39,878 nt of DNA, taken from contig CAJTYD010000017.1 of NCBI GenBank assembly GCA_910583775.1, positions 1 through 39,878 of the forward strand, read 5' to 3'. The notes below the pieces were generated by a model. The model ran no database searches. It worked only from the letters and a program-made list of their open reading frames with translations, and had not been told where the DNA came from. The DNA comes from an uncultured Muribaculaceae bacterium (GTDB lineage: Bacteria; Bacteroidota; Bacteroidia; Bacteroidales; Muribaculaceae). Positions 8,073 to 15,324 of the stretch are shown piece by piece (position 1 is the stretch's first letter; every line of letters starts with the position of its first letter). The translations under genes were made by a program, and so were the position numbers.

Positions 8073-8975
8073 ATGAAAAAAATCGCTTCAAAAGAATTTA
8101 TCATCGGAATCTCGGTTATAGCTGCGATTGCGATTCTCTTTTTTGGGATTGACTATCTGAAAGGAGTTAATCTTTTTAGTCCTGCAAATTTCTATTATGC
8201 AAGTTACGATAATGTTGCTGGGCTTGAGATTTCAGCTCCGGTTACCATCGACGGCTACAAAGTCGGTCAGGTACGCGATATCCAGTTTGATTATGAAAAG
8301 CCCGGGAAGGTGAAGGTTCTTCTCGCGTTGAATAAGAAACTACGTCTTCCGGAAGATTCAAGAGCTACAATTGCATCGACTCTCATGAGCGGCGCGTATA
8401 TCCAGATCGCCATGGGCAAGAGTCCTAAAATGATCGAAGTGGGAGGAGACCTTGCCACAGAGGTAATTCCCGACATGATGTCGTCGCTCAGCGACAACCT
8501 GCTCCCCTCTGTGGGAAGTATCCTCCCGAAAGTAGATTCACTGATGGCAAACCTGAACAGGCTCGTATCCGATCCGGCGCTTCTCGCCTCTATCCAGCGT
8601 CTTGACGGCATTACGGGGAATGTCCTTCAGACAACCGAGGGCCTTAACAAGGTAGTGGGCAAGGATGTGCCTCTTGTTATGAGAAACGTCCATTCCATCA
8701 CGATGGGTCTTGACACTCTCACCGCCAATCTCGGATCGCTTTCGACACAGCTGAAGGCTCTTCCTTTGGCAAAGACAATGGACAACGTAAACGAGATCAC
8801 AGCCAATCTTACCAAGTTCTCGAATCAACTCAATAATACCAACTCCTCGCTCGGTATGCTGATGAACGATCCTGAGCTTTATAATCGTCTCAACCGCGTG
8901 GCAGCCGATGTAGATTCACTTATCGTCGACATCAAAAAGAATCCCAAGCGCTATATCAGCATCAAGCTTCTATAA
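8073..8975 (+). CDS. MCE/MlaD-family phospholipid-transport substrate-binding protein
   Basis: MlaD-type proteins are inner-membrane-anchored, periplasmic lipid-binding parts of MCE transporters that work with an ABC permease and ATPase. The 300-residue product has one N-terminal membrane segment (about 8-27, EFIIGISVIAAIAILFFGIDYL). The MCE domain follows at about 38-115: YDNVAGLEISAPVTIDGYKVGQV is the classic start and ATIASTLMSGAYIQIAMG its second half. Residues 130-300 are helical with heptad-like spacing, consistent with the coiled region of MCE proteins. No MlaE or MlaF homologue is in the window, so partners must be elsewhere, or to the left in an operon broken by rearrangement. A strong terminator follows at 9001-9022. 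Confidence 0.87.
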   Translation: MKKIASKEFIIGISVIAAIAILFFGIDYLKGVNLFSPANFYYASYDNVAGLEISAPVTIDGYKVGQVRDIQFDYEKPGKVKVLLALNKKLRLPEDSRATIASTLMSGAYIQIAMGKSPKMIEVGGDLATEVIPDMMSSLSDNLLPSVGSILPKVDSLMANLNRLVSDPALLASIQRLDGITGNVLQTTEGLNKVVGKDVPLVMRNVHSITMGLDTLTANLGSLSTQLKALPLAKTMDNVNEITANLTKFSNQLNNTNSSLGMLMNDPELYNRLNRVAADVDSLIVDIKKNPKRYISIKLL

Positions 8976-9000
8976 CAATACCACCGTCACCAGAATTTGG

Positions 9001-9028
9001 AGCTGACTTATAGAAGTCAGCTTTTTTT
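9001..9028 (+). terminator. Rho-independent terminator after the MlaD-family gene
   Basis: AGCTGACTT (9001-9009) pairs exactly with AAGTCAGCT (9014-9022), with a 4-nt loop and then seven T residues. It separates the MCE gene from the dnaA leader. Confidence 0.9.
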
Positions 9029-9355
9029 ATCCTCTTGTGTTTTTATTTGCACCTCATCGCTGATGGGGAAGTCAGAGATAAAACTGATTATTTAGAATGA
9101 TTCTAAATTAGGAGATTTTTGGGGAATGAAGGGTATATCATACAATTAAAGGGATATAAAGGTGATTGTTAAAAAGGAGGAATCTAAGGAAAGGATGGTA
9201 TCATAATGATATTTAGAGATTTGAACATTTTTAAATCAACAATTTGCCTTCCTATTTGGGAAATACGTCAAATATTTGACATTCAACAACCTATAAATAA
9301 GCAAAAAATTAGGTATTTTTTTTATTAGAAAATTTGATATTATTTTGTACCCGAA
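9029..9355. promoter_or_regulatory. dnaA upstream region with three perfect palindromes
   Basis: This AT-rich stretch has no gene I can support. It holds three exact inverted repeats: TTTAGAA-TGA-TTCTAAA at 9091-9107, TATCAT-A-ATGATA at 9199-9211, and the uninterrupted 14-mer GTCAAATATTTGAC at 9267-9280. A poor -33/-7 pair (TTTT at 9316-9319, TTATTTTG at 9340-9347) would start dnaA transcription nearly at its ATG. I found no TTATCCACA-type DnaA box, so I do not call an origin here. The palindromes may be operators for dnaA control. Confidence 0.5.
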
Positions 9356-10759
9356 ATGGAAAAGGAGTATATCGCAAAATGGAATGAATGCCTTGCCCTT
9401 ATCAAGGACAATATCGGCGAGGAGAGATTCGACGCATGGTTCAAATGCGCCGAACCGATCTCTTTTGCGGACAATAAGTTGACACTTAAACTCCCATCCA
9501 TGTTCTATTTCGAGAAGTATGAGGATGATTTCCTTCCGCTTCTCAACGCTGCCATGAAAAGAGTGTTCGGCGGCGGTGTAAAGCTCGGATACGAGGTGAA
9601 CATCGTCAATGACGATGACAAATCGAAAGTGAGTCTTGAAAGCGCCCCGCAGTCGAATGTGCTCAAGAGTAAGCTTTCGGCGTCCTATCATAACAAGCCG
9701 GTGGAAAGACAGACCATCGACTTCGATCCGCAGCTGAACCCGGGCCTCACCTTTGAGAACTATTGTCTCGGCGACAGCAACCGGCTGCCGGTGACTATCG
9801 CCGAACACATAGCCAACAACCCCGGCAAACCGGAATTCAATCCTTTCTTCCTTTATGGCAATGTAGGAGTAGGAAAGACCCACCTTATCCAGGCAATAGG
9901 TATCCGCATCAAGGAGAGAAACCCCAACGCAAAGGTACTGTTCACTCCAATGCGCCAGTTCCAAGCCCTATACCAGCAGGCCCGCCTCAGCAAGGACCCC
10001 AATCAGGGCATTCCCGCGTTCATAAACTGGTTCCAGCAGATGGACGTCATCCTTTTCGATGACCTACAGGAGCTATCCAACAAGACCGGTACGGCCGAGG
10101 CGTTGTTCCCGATCTTCAACCACCTTCAGCAGAATAAAAAGAATATCATCTTTACCTGCGACCGTCCGCCTATGGAACTCGACGGAATCGCCGATCGTCT
10201 TATCGACCGATTCAAATGGGGCGTCACGGAGCCGCTTCCGAACCCAGACTTCAATCTCAGAAGAAATATCATCAAGTTCAAGGCAAAGAAGAACGGTCTC
10301 GACATCCCTTACGAGATCATCGATTATATAGCCTCGGAATGCGAGGGGTCGGTGAGAGAGCTCGAGACAATCGTGATGGGTCTCTATTCAAGATCGATAG
10401 TGCTCAACGTGCCTATTTCCCTCGAACTGGCGAAAGAGGTGATGAGCCATGTGGTGAAACAGAGGGAACAGAAGCTTATCAATTTCGAAATGATTGTAGA
10501 GTCGACGGCTGAATATTACAATCTGAATCCTGACGCGATATTCTCGTCAAACCGCCTGCGTGATATAGCCGACGCACGCCAGCTGATAATGTATCTCACA
10601 AAGAAACACACCACTCTTTCGCTGAAATCAATCGGACACAAACTGAACCGCGCCCATACAACGGTTATGCACGGTATCGCGGCAATAGAAGACCGCATTC
10701 CCATCTCCAAGGAACTGGCAGCCGCAATCAATTCAATCGAATCCGAACTTCTGAAATAA
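9356..10759 (+). CDS. dnaA: Chromosomal replication initiator DnaA, with altered domain IV
   Basis: DnaA opens the replication origin by ATP-dependent assembly on DnaA boxes. Domain I is about residues 1-85 (WNECLALIKDNIGEERFDAWF is typical), the linker runs to 120, and AAA+ domain III covers about 125-345. Visible motifs are Walker A GNVGVGKTH, Walker B VILFDDLQE, sensor I FTCDRPP, and box VII with arginine finger near DRLIDRFKWG. Domain IV (about 350-467) has the helix-turn-helix and the signature NRAHTTVMHGI at 431-441. Most DnaA proteins have Asp in the third position of this signature (GRDHTTV), equivalent to Asp433 of E. coli; here it is Ala433. The His and Thr after it are kept. The Walker B and sensor I motifs also differ from the usual DDIQ-FL and TSDRPP. 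No dnaN follows, as is common in Bacteroidetes. The frame is intact and the length is normal. Confidence 0.9.
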   Translation: MEKEYIAKWNECLALIKDNIGEERFDAWFKCAEPISFADNKLTLKLPSMFYFEKYEDDFLPLLNAAMKRVFGGGVKLGYEVNIVNDDDKSKVSLESAPQSNVLKSKLSASYHNKPVERQTIDFDPQLNPGLTFENYCLGDSNRLPVTIAEHIANNPGKPEFNPFFLYGNVGVGKTHLIQAIGIRIKERNPNAKVLFTPMRQFQALYQQARLSKDPNQGIPAFINWFQQMDVILFDDLQELSNKTGTAEALFPIFNHLQQNKKNIIFTCDRPPMELDGIADRLIDRFKWGVTEPLPNPDFNLRRNIIKFKAKKNGLDIPYEIIDYIASECEGSVRELETIVMGLYSRSIVLNVPISLELAKEVMSHVVKQREQKLINFEMIVESTAEYYNLNPDAIFSSNRLRDIADARQLIMYLTKKHTTLSLKSIGHKLNRAHTTVMHGIAAIEDRIPISKELAAAINSIESELLK

Positions 10760-10777
10760 TCAAATCCAAAAGCATAG

Positions 10778-10830
10778 AAGAGAAAAGGGAATCTGCATGT
10801 TTTGATACTTTGCAGATTCCCTTTTCTCTT
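10778..10830. terminator. Bidirectional terminator between dnaA and the TPR gene
   Basis: A 20-bp perfect stem is formed by 10778-10797 and 10811-10830, both containing GGGAATCTGCA or its complement. The outer arms are A-rich on the left and T-rich on the right, so the hairpin works for both convergent genes. Confidence 0.92.
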
Positions 10831-10863
10831 TATCTGTTTTAACAGAATCCAAATAGTCGCCGG

Positions 10864-13053
10864 TCAAAGACTCAGTTCCATTTTTAAGGCATCGAGCAGA
10901 AGATGCAGATCGAGCTCATCGACACCTAAAGAGATCAGGACCGGAATATCCGAAAGGAAATTCTTTTCAAACTCGTTGCGGTTGTTGATGCCCGACATCT
11001 TGTAAAGATCGATAGCCAAAGGGATATCGTTCATCACCAGGTTCAGATGTGCGGCATTCATATAATCGGCCGCCGTAGGATTCCCTGCGAGAAGTTTCTT
11101 ATAGGTGGCATCGCTCTTTTCAAACTGACGGTCCATCATCTCGGTCCAGGCTATCGAACGGAGAATTCTCTTGTCGTCCGGAGCCAGATAACTTGCATGA
11201 TAATATCTTATCAAGGAATCCTTATACTCAGCCATCTCAAATTTCATATCGGCGGCCGCCACAAGCAGATTCACGTTGTCGGGATCCTTTTCGAGAGCAA
11301 GGTCGTAATATTCGGCAGCCTCTTCAAACTTACCAAGTCTCTTGTTGATAAGGGCGAGTTTCTTTATAAGCCACATACCGGGAGACTGAAGCAGCTCGGC
11401 CTTCTTATAATCGGCGAGGGCTGCCTCATAGTCTTTCAGACACTGATTGCAATATCCGGTCTTTTCCCAGAAGGATGGCTCGCTCTTGTCTTCATCGGAG
11501 AGAAGCATGAAAAGATTGAGAGCCTCACTGTAATAACCGCGTTTGAAATAGAATTCCCCCGTAACCTTTACAATCTCATTATCCGAGAGGATTTCACCTA
11601 CCACAGGAATATCGAGGAAATTAAAAGGAGCGGCAAAAGGATCATAGAAATCATTGTGTTTCCTAAAAAGACGGTTGAAGCGGTAAAGATCCCTGACATA
11701 TCGAGTGACCTCGAATTCAAATTCGGGCATCGACTGCTTTAGCATCGAATCCTTGATCTCATCCGACATCTGCGAGATCTGGGCCTCGAACTGACCTATC
11801 ACCATATTTCTCTGCGCCTCCGGCATCATGCCGAGTGCAATGGCGAGAGAATATTTGTCGGAATCACAGATGGCGACGCCCGAAGACACCAATTCATTCA
11901 CCACCTTCTTCAGACGGTCGTCAAGCTTTATGACCGGATGGTTTATGTCGAAAGGCAGGAACCATGAATTGACATTATAAAAGAAGGGGAATTGCTTCAG
12001 GTTGGAGAACGTGACCATCATAAGGTCAGCTCCCTCGCTCTGCATTTCAGAAAGCTCGCGCATTTTCTTGCCGATGCCCGATTTCTCAAGCATATCCTCC
12101 CATTCGGCATTCATCTCATACATACTGCTCTCCATATCCATTCCGGAATCCTTCATTTTCCTGAGGATATCGGGCTTCATCTTCATCAGTTCGGGAATCA
12201 CCTCATCTCTCATCTTGGTGGTGATGCGGTCGGTGTCGCGGGTACGGATGATGGCAACCATAGTCTCCTTCAGCATCTTGAAGGTATTGAGAGAATCCTT
12301 CCACTGCCTCAGGCGATCCATCACCTGTCTGTCGCTTATCACTCGATCGGAATGCCGCCTCAAGGCAAGGACAACGCCTACCATAGCCCTTGCGGCAAGC
12401 GTTTCAGATTCCGTAGAATCATATAGTTCGATAAGCAGTGACAGTTTTGCGGAATCATAATAGGCCAAAAGAGAAAGCACGAGTGCCGATAGGATATAAG
12501 ACATATTCGCGATATATCCCGGCGCGTCTTCCTGTCCCATATATTTTCTGATTGTCTCCGCAACTTGCTTGTCATCGAAAGAAACCCAGATGATCTCAAA
12601 CAGATCCTTCAGCAGGGCATCCCGTCTGGTAGTCAAAGACAGGCAATCGTTCCCCGCACCTGAAGCAAGAGATATGGATGCGTCGACACTCCCGAGTTCT
12701 GAAAGAGTATCCTCGAGAGAGCCTGACCTCAACCTTACAACCCGTAAGGTAGATGAGTAGGCATCCGGACATTCCTCCGCTCTCTGCTCTCTGACCAACA
12801 GATCGATAATGACGTTCAAATCCTTCACAATACCCGAAAATACATCCTTTCTGGTAGCGTCAGGCACGCCAAGCATAAGATAGCGGGACATATAATCATA
12901 CGTCTCGCGCAACCGGTTGAGCCGGTCCGTAATTTTATATTTATTCATGCCAAGAGCAATCGCACTCAGAGTGGAGATCGCTTTGGTAATCTCATAATTG
13001 TCGATATTTGTCTTGACTTCACGACACTTTTCTATAGTAGAGCTTAAAGTCAT
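10864..13053 (-). CDS. Large cytoplasmic tetratricopeptide-repeat protein
   Basis: The 729-residue product has no signal peptide or membrane segment. Residues 1-490 are mostly helical and not recognisable to me. They include a Met-rich amphipathic part near 270-340 (MKMKPDILRKMKDSGMDMESSMYEMNAEWEDML). From about 496 to 690 there are five or so tetratricopeptide units with the usual Gly/Ala/Tyr/Pro spacing, for example GYYSEALNLFMLL, KDYEAALADYKKAELL and GKFEEAAEYYDLALEKDPDNVNLLVAAA. TPR arrays bind partner proteins, so a scaffold role is likely, but no partner can be read from the context. It is transcribed divergently from cysE and convergently with dnaA. It may be a conserved Bacteroidales protein. 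Confidence 0.78.
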   Translation of the reverse strand: MTLSSTIEKCREVKTNIDNYEITKAISTLSAIALGMNKYKITDRLNRLRETYDYMSRYLMLGVPDATRKDVFSGIVKDLNVIIDLLVREQRAEECPDAYSSTLRVVRLRSGSLEDTLSELGSVDASISLASGAGNDCLSLTTRRDALLKDLFEIIWVSFDDKQVAETIRKYMGQEDAPGYIANMSYILSALVLSLLAYYDSAKLSLLIELYDSTESETLAARAMVGVVLALRRHSDRVISDRQVMDRLRQWKDSLNTFKMLKETMVAIIRTRDTDRITTKMRDEVIPELMKMKPDILRKMKDSGMDMESSMYEMNAEWEDMLEKSGIGKKMRELSEMQSEGADLMMVTFSNLKQFPFFYNVNSWFLPFDINHPVIKLDDRLKKVVNELVSSGVAICDSDKYSLAIALGMMPEAQRNMVIGQFEAQISQMSDEIKDSMLKQSMPEFEFEVTRYVRDLYRFNRLFRKHNDFYDPFAAPFNFLDIPVVGEILSDNEIVKVTGEFYFKRGYYSEALNLFMLLSDEDKSEPSFWEKTGYCNQCLKDYEAALADYKKAELLQSPGMWLIKKLALINKRLGKFEEAAEYYDLALEKDPDNVNLLVAAADMKFEMAEYKDSLIRYYHASYLAPDDKRILRSIAWTEMMDRQFEKSDATYKKLLAGNPTAADYMNAAHLNLVMNDIPLAIDLYKMSGINNRNEFEKNFLSDIPVLISLGVDELDLHLLLDALKMELSL

Positions 13054-13122
13054 CTAATTTAGTTTTTAATAGTTTTCAAAGCAAGCATCCTTCAATAAAC
13101 CTGCTTATTCGTCTAATAACTG

Positions 13123-13130
13123 CAAATATA
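13123..13130 (-). promoter_or_regulatory. -7 box of the TPR gene promoter
   Basis: Read on the minus strand this is TATATTTG, a perfect TAnnTTTG element followed by CAG. It lies about 70 nt upstream of the TPR gene start. No good -33 TTTG is found at 19-21 nt. Confidence 0.5.
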
Positions 13131-13186
13131 ACAAATTTCAGGCCAATTTCCGTCATTCTAAAAATCATAACTTTTGTAAAAAATAT

Positions 13187-13194
13187 TAACTTTG
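13187..13194 (+). promoter_or_regulatory. -7 box of the cysE promoter
   Basis: TAACTTTG matches TAnnTTTG exactly and lies 27 bp before the cysE ATG, so transcription would start only about 20 nt upstream. A clear -33 element is not visible at the expected distance. Confidence 0.5.
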
Positions 13195-13220
13195 TATCCG
13201 ATAATAATTAGACACAAAAG

Positions 13221-14123
13221 ATGATAAATCCAGACGAAGTATTGCTCAGAAACACTGCCTCGCTTTCCGAGATGCTTGATATCGAGAAAAAAATGCTGCC
13301 CCACGGCTCAGGACATTTCCCTTCGGTGTCTGTTCTGAAGGAGATTATAATCTATATCAAGAATATCATATTCCCTGATTTCCTTGATCAACAGAGGAAA
13401 AACTCTTCGATTAAGTCTTTCTTCATCGGAACAAGCATGGAGCGTCTCTATTCGCTTCTGAGGAAAGAGATCGAGCATGCCCTGAGGTTTACCGACAACA
13501 GTTTGTCTCAGGTTTTCGAGAGCGAGGCGGCCCGACGGGCATTGATGTTCATAGACTCCTTGCCGGAAATCAAAAAGCTGTTATACACAGATGTAGAGGC
13601 AATCTACAACAATGATCCGGCCGTAGACAACTACGGTGAGGTCATACTGTGTTATCCGGTTATCCAGGCAATGGTGAATTATCGCGTTGCACACAGCCTT
13701 GCGATAAGCGGAATCCCGGTTATCCCGAGAATACTGACCGAACTTGCCCATTCATCGACAGGAATCGACATTCATCCCGGAGCTAAAATAGGGAGATATT
13801 TTGCAATCGACCACGGGACGGGAGTCGTGATTGGGGAGACCTGTATTATCGGTGACAACGTGACAATCTATCAGGGAGTAACGTTGGGTGCCAAAAACTT
13901 CTCGCTCGACGGCAACGGCCATCCCGTGAACATACCGCGTCATCCCATCATAGAAGACAACGTGACTATCTACGCCAATTCAACCGTCTTAGGAAGGATC
14001 ACGGTAGGACACGATTCCGTGATAGGAGGAAATATATGGCTTACGAATTCCGTACCTCCCGGTTCCAGAATACTTCAGCAGAAGGCAATGGAAAAGACAT
14101 CGCCGAATGACAATGAATTGTGA
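13221..14123 (+). CDS. cysE: Serine O-acetyltransferase
   Basis: CysE transfers acetyl from acetyl-CoA to L-serine, the first step of cysteine synthesis. The 300-residue product has the long helical N-terminal domain of this family (about 1-165) and then a left-handed beta-helix made of hexapeptide repeats (about 175-280). The active-site region is clear: SSTGIDIHPGAKIGRYFAIDHG and TGVVIGETCIIGDNVTIYQGVTLGA, with the catalytic His/Asp region in DIHPGA and AIDHGTG. The C-terminus is short (MEKTSPNDNEL), unlike the Ile-ending tails that insert into CysK to form the cysteine synthase complex in E. coli. cysK follows in the same direction after a 195-bp mobile-element-like insertion. Without that insert the gap would be about 48 bp, so the two were probably one operon. 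Confidence 0.92.
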   Translation: MINPDEVLLRNTASLSEMLDIEKKMLPHGSGHFPSVSVLKEIIIYIKNIIFPDFLDQQRKNSSIKSFFIGTSMERLYSLLRKEIEHALRFTDNSLSQVFESEAARRALMFIDSLPEIKKLLYTDVEAIYNNDPAVDNYGEVILCYPVIQAMVNYRVAHSLAISGIPVIPRILTELAHSSTGIDIHPGAKIGRYFAIDHGTGVVIGETCIIGDNVTIYQGVTLGAKNFSLDGNGHPVNIPRHPIIEDNVTIYANSTVLGRITVGHDSVIGGNIWLTNSVPPGSRILQQKAMEKTSPNDNEL

Positions 14124-14170
14124 ACGGATGGTCTCAAATGTTATCTTTACTTATTTATCTTAATGACTAA

Positions 14171-14365
14171 GAGTGTGTTTGGATTTAAATGAAATTAATA
14201 CAGATAGAGATTATTGAGGGATTTAAGCAAGCTGAGAAAGGAGAAACCTCACGGTTTCGGCTGCCGAAACTTGGCTTAAATCACCCAAAAGATCACCTGT
14301 AGTGATTTCAAGATTTTCCATCACATTCTCTAATAGTTAAAATCGGTTTAAATTCAAACACACTC
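14171..14365. mobile_element. MITE-like element between cysE and cysK
   Basis: A 195-bp segment has terminal inverted repeats: GAGTGTGTTTGGATTTAAA on the left (14171-14189) and, read inward on the other strand, GAGTGTGTTTGAATTTAAA on the right (14347-14365), 18 of 19 matching. It is flanked by the 3-bp direct repeat TAA (14168-14170 and 14366-14368), which looks like a target-site duplication. Inside are a second inverted pair (ATTTAAGCAAG at 14221-14231, CTTGGCTTAAAT at 14270-14281) and a 7-bp hairpin (GTTTCGG-CTG-CCGAAAC, 14254-14270). No transposase is encoded. The TNA duplication with GAG-starting ends recalls the IS1031 group of IS5-like elements, but that link is a guess. Confidence 0.75.
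14223..14321 (-). CDS. Possible 32-residue ORF inside the MITE-like element
   Basis: On the minus strand an ATG at 14321 opens 32 codons ending in TAA at 14223-14225. The product starts MENLEITTGDLL and ends FLLSQLA; it is amphipathic, with Leu and acidic residues regularly placed. It spans the internal hairpin and fills about half of the element. It may be the remaining start of a transposase or accessory protein, or a chance ORF. No known domain is recognised. Confidence 0.3.
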   Translation of the reverse strand: MENLEITTGDLLGDLSQVSAAETVRFLLSQLA

Positions 14366-14369
14366 TAAA

Positions 14370-15299
14370 ATGAAAAAAATTTACAACAGTCTTTTAGATT
14401 TGATCGGAAAGACTCCATTAGTGGAGGTCTCCCAAATAATGAAGGAGGAAAGACTCAAGACTCGGCTGATAGTCAAGCTTGAATCCTTTAATCCCGGAGG
14501 GAGCGCCAAAGACAGGATTGCGCTCGAGATGATCGAGGATGCCGAACAAAAGGGAATTATTTCCCCCGGCGCAACGATAATAGAACCGACAAGCGGCAAC
14601 ACCGGAATAGGGCTTGCTCTTGTAGGTAGAATCAAGGGATACCGCGTAATACTGACGATGCCCGAGACAATGAGCGAAGAACGCAGGAAACTTCTGCAGG
14701 CATACGGAGCGGAGCTGTTTCTAACTCCGGGGAAAGAGGGAATGAGCGGAGCAATTGAAAAGGCAAACGAACTCAAAGAGGAGATTCCCGGCGCATTCAT
14801 TCCCCAGCAGTTTGACAACCCAGCAAATCCAAGAGCCCATGCCAAAGCCACTGGCGAAGAAATATGGAGAGATACCGACGGAAAGGTCGACATATTTGTA
14901 GCCGGAGTCGGAACTGGCGGTACGATAAGCGGCACTGCCGAGACTTTAAAGAACCACAATCCCTTAATACAGATCATAGCCGTGGAGCCAGCTTCCTCCC
15001 CGGTGCTGGAGGGAGGGAAGCCCGGGCCTCACGGGATTCAGGGAATAGGCGCCAATTTTGTTCCCCGTAATTTCAACAGAGAATTGGTTGATAAAATTAT
15101 TCCTGTCAGCGACGGGGAGGCATCCGATTCCGCCCGGCTTCTCGCTCTGAAAGAGGGAATCCTTGCCGGCTTTTCATCCGGAGCCGCCTTTCATGCCGCT
15201 CTTGAAGAGGCAAAAAAGCCGGGAAATGAGGGAAAAACCATAGTCGCTCTTCTTCCCGACAACGGCGAAAGATATCTATCCACAGATTTATTTCACTAA
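14370..15299 (+). CDS. cysK: Cysteine synthase A (O-acetylserine sulfhydrylase)
   Basis: CysK joins sulfide to O-acetylserine to give cysteine, using pyridoxal phosphate. At 309 residues it has the normal length. NPGGSAKDR (41-49) carries the Schiff-base lysine, Lys47. TSGNTGIGLA is the substrate-binding loop, and GVGTGGTISGTA binds the cofactor phosphate. The ATG lies one base after the TAA duplication of the MITE-like element, so its leader and upstream region are now formed by that element. Expression may depend on read-through from cysE or on a promoter within the element. No Shine-Dalgarno site is visible. The GH84 gene starts 25 bp after its stop and may be cotranscribed. Confidence 0.95.
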   Translation: MKKIYNSLLDLIGKTPLVEVSQIMKEERLKTRLIVKLESFNPGGSAKDRIALEMIEDAEQKGIISPGATIIEPTSGNTGIGLALVGRIKGYRVILTMPETMSEERRKLLQAYGAELFLTPGKEGMSGAIEKANELKEEIPGAFIPQQFDNPANPRAHAKATGEEIWRDTDGKVDIFVAGVGTGGTISGTAETLKNHNPLIQIIAVEPASSPVLEGGKPGPHGIQGIGANFVPRNFNRELVDKIIPVSDGEASDSARLLALKEGILAGFSSGAAFHAALEEAKKPGNEGKTIVALLPDNGERYLSTDLFH

Positions 15300-15324
15300 C
15301 CATGAACGACATATTTAACTAACC

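Noticed and set aside
9029..9355. Chromosomal origin upstream of dnaA
   Set aside because: Despite AT richness and palindromes there is no cluster of DnaA boxes, and Bacteroidetes origins are not always next to dnaA.
11047..11742. 231-codon ORF antisense to the TPR gene
   Set aside because: It has no domain or promoter and its composition follows that of the complementary TPR codons.
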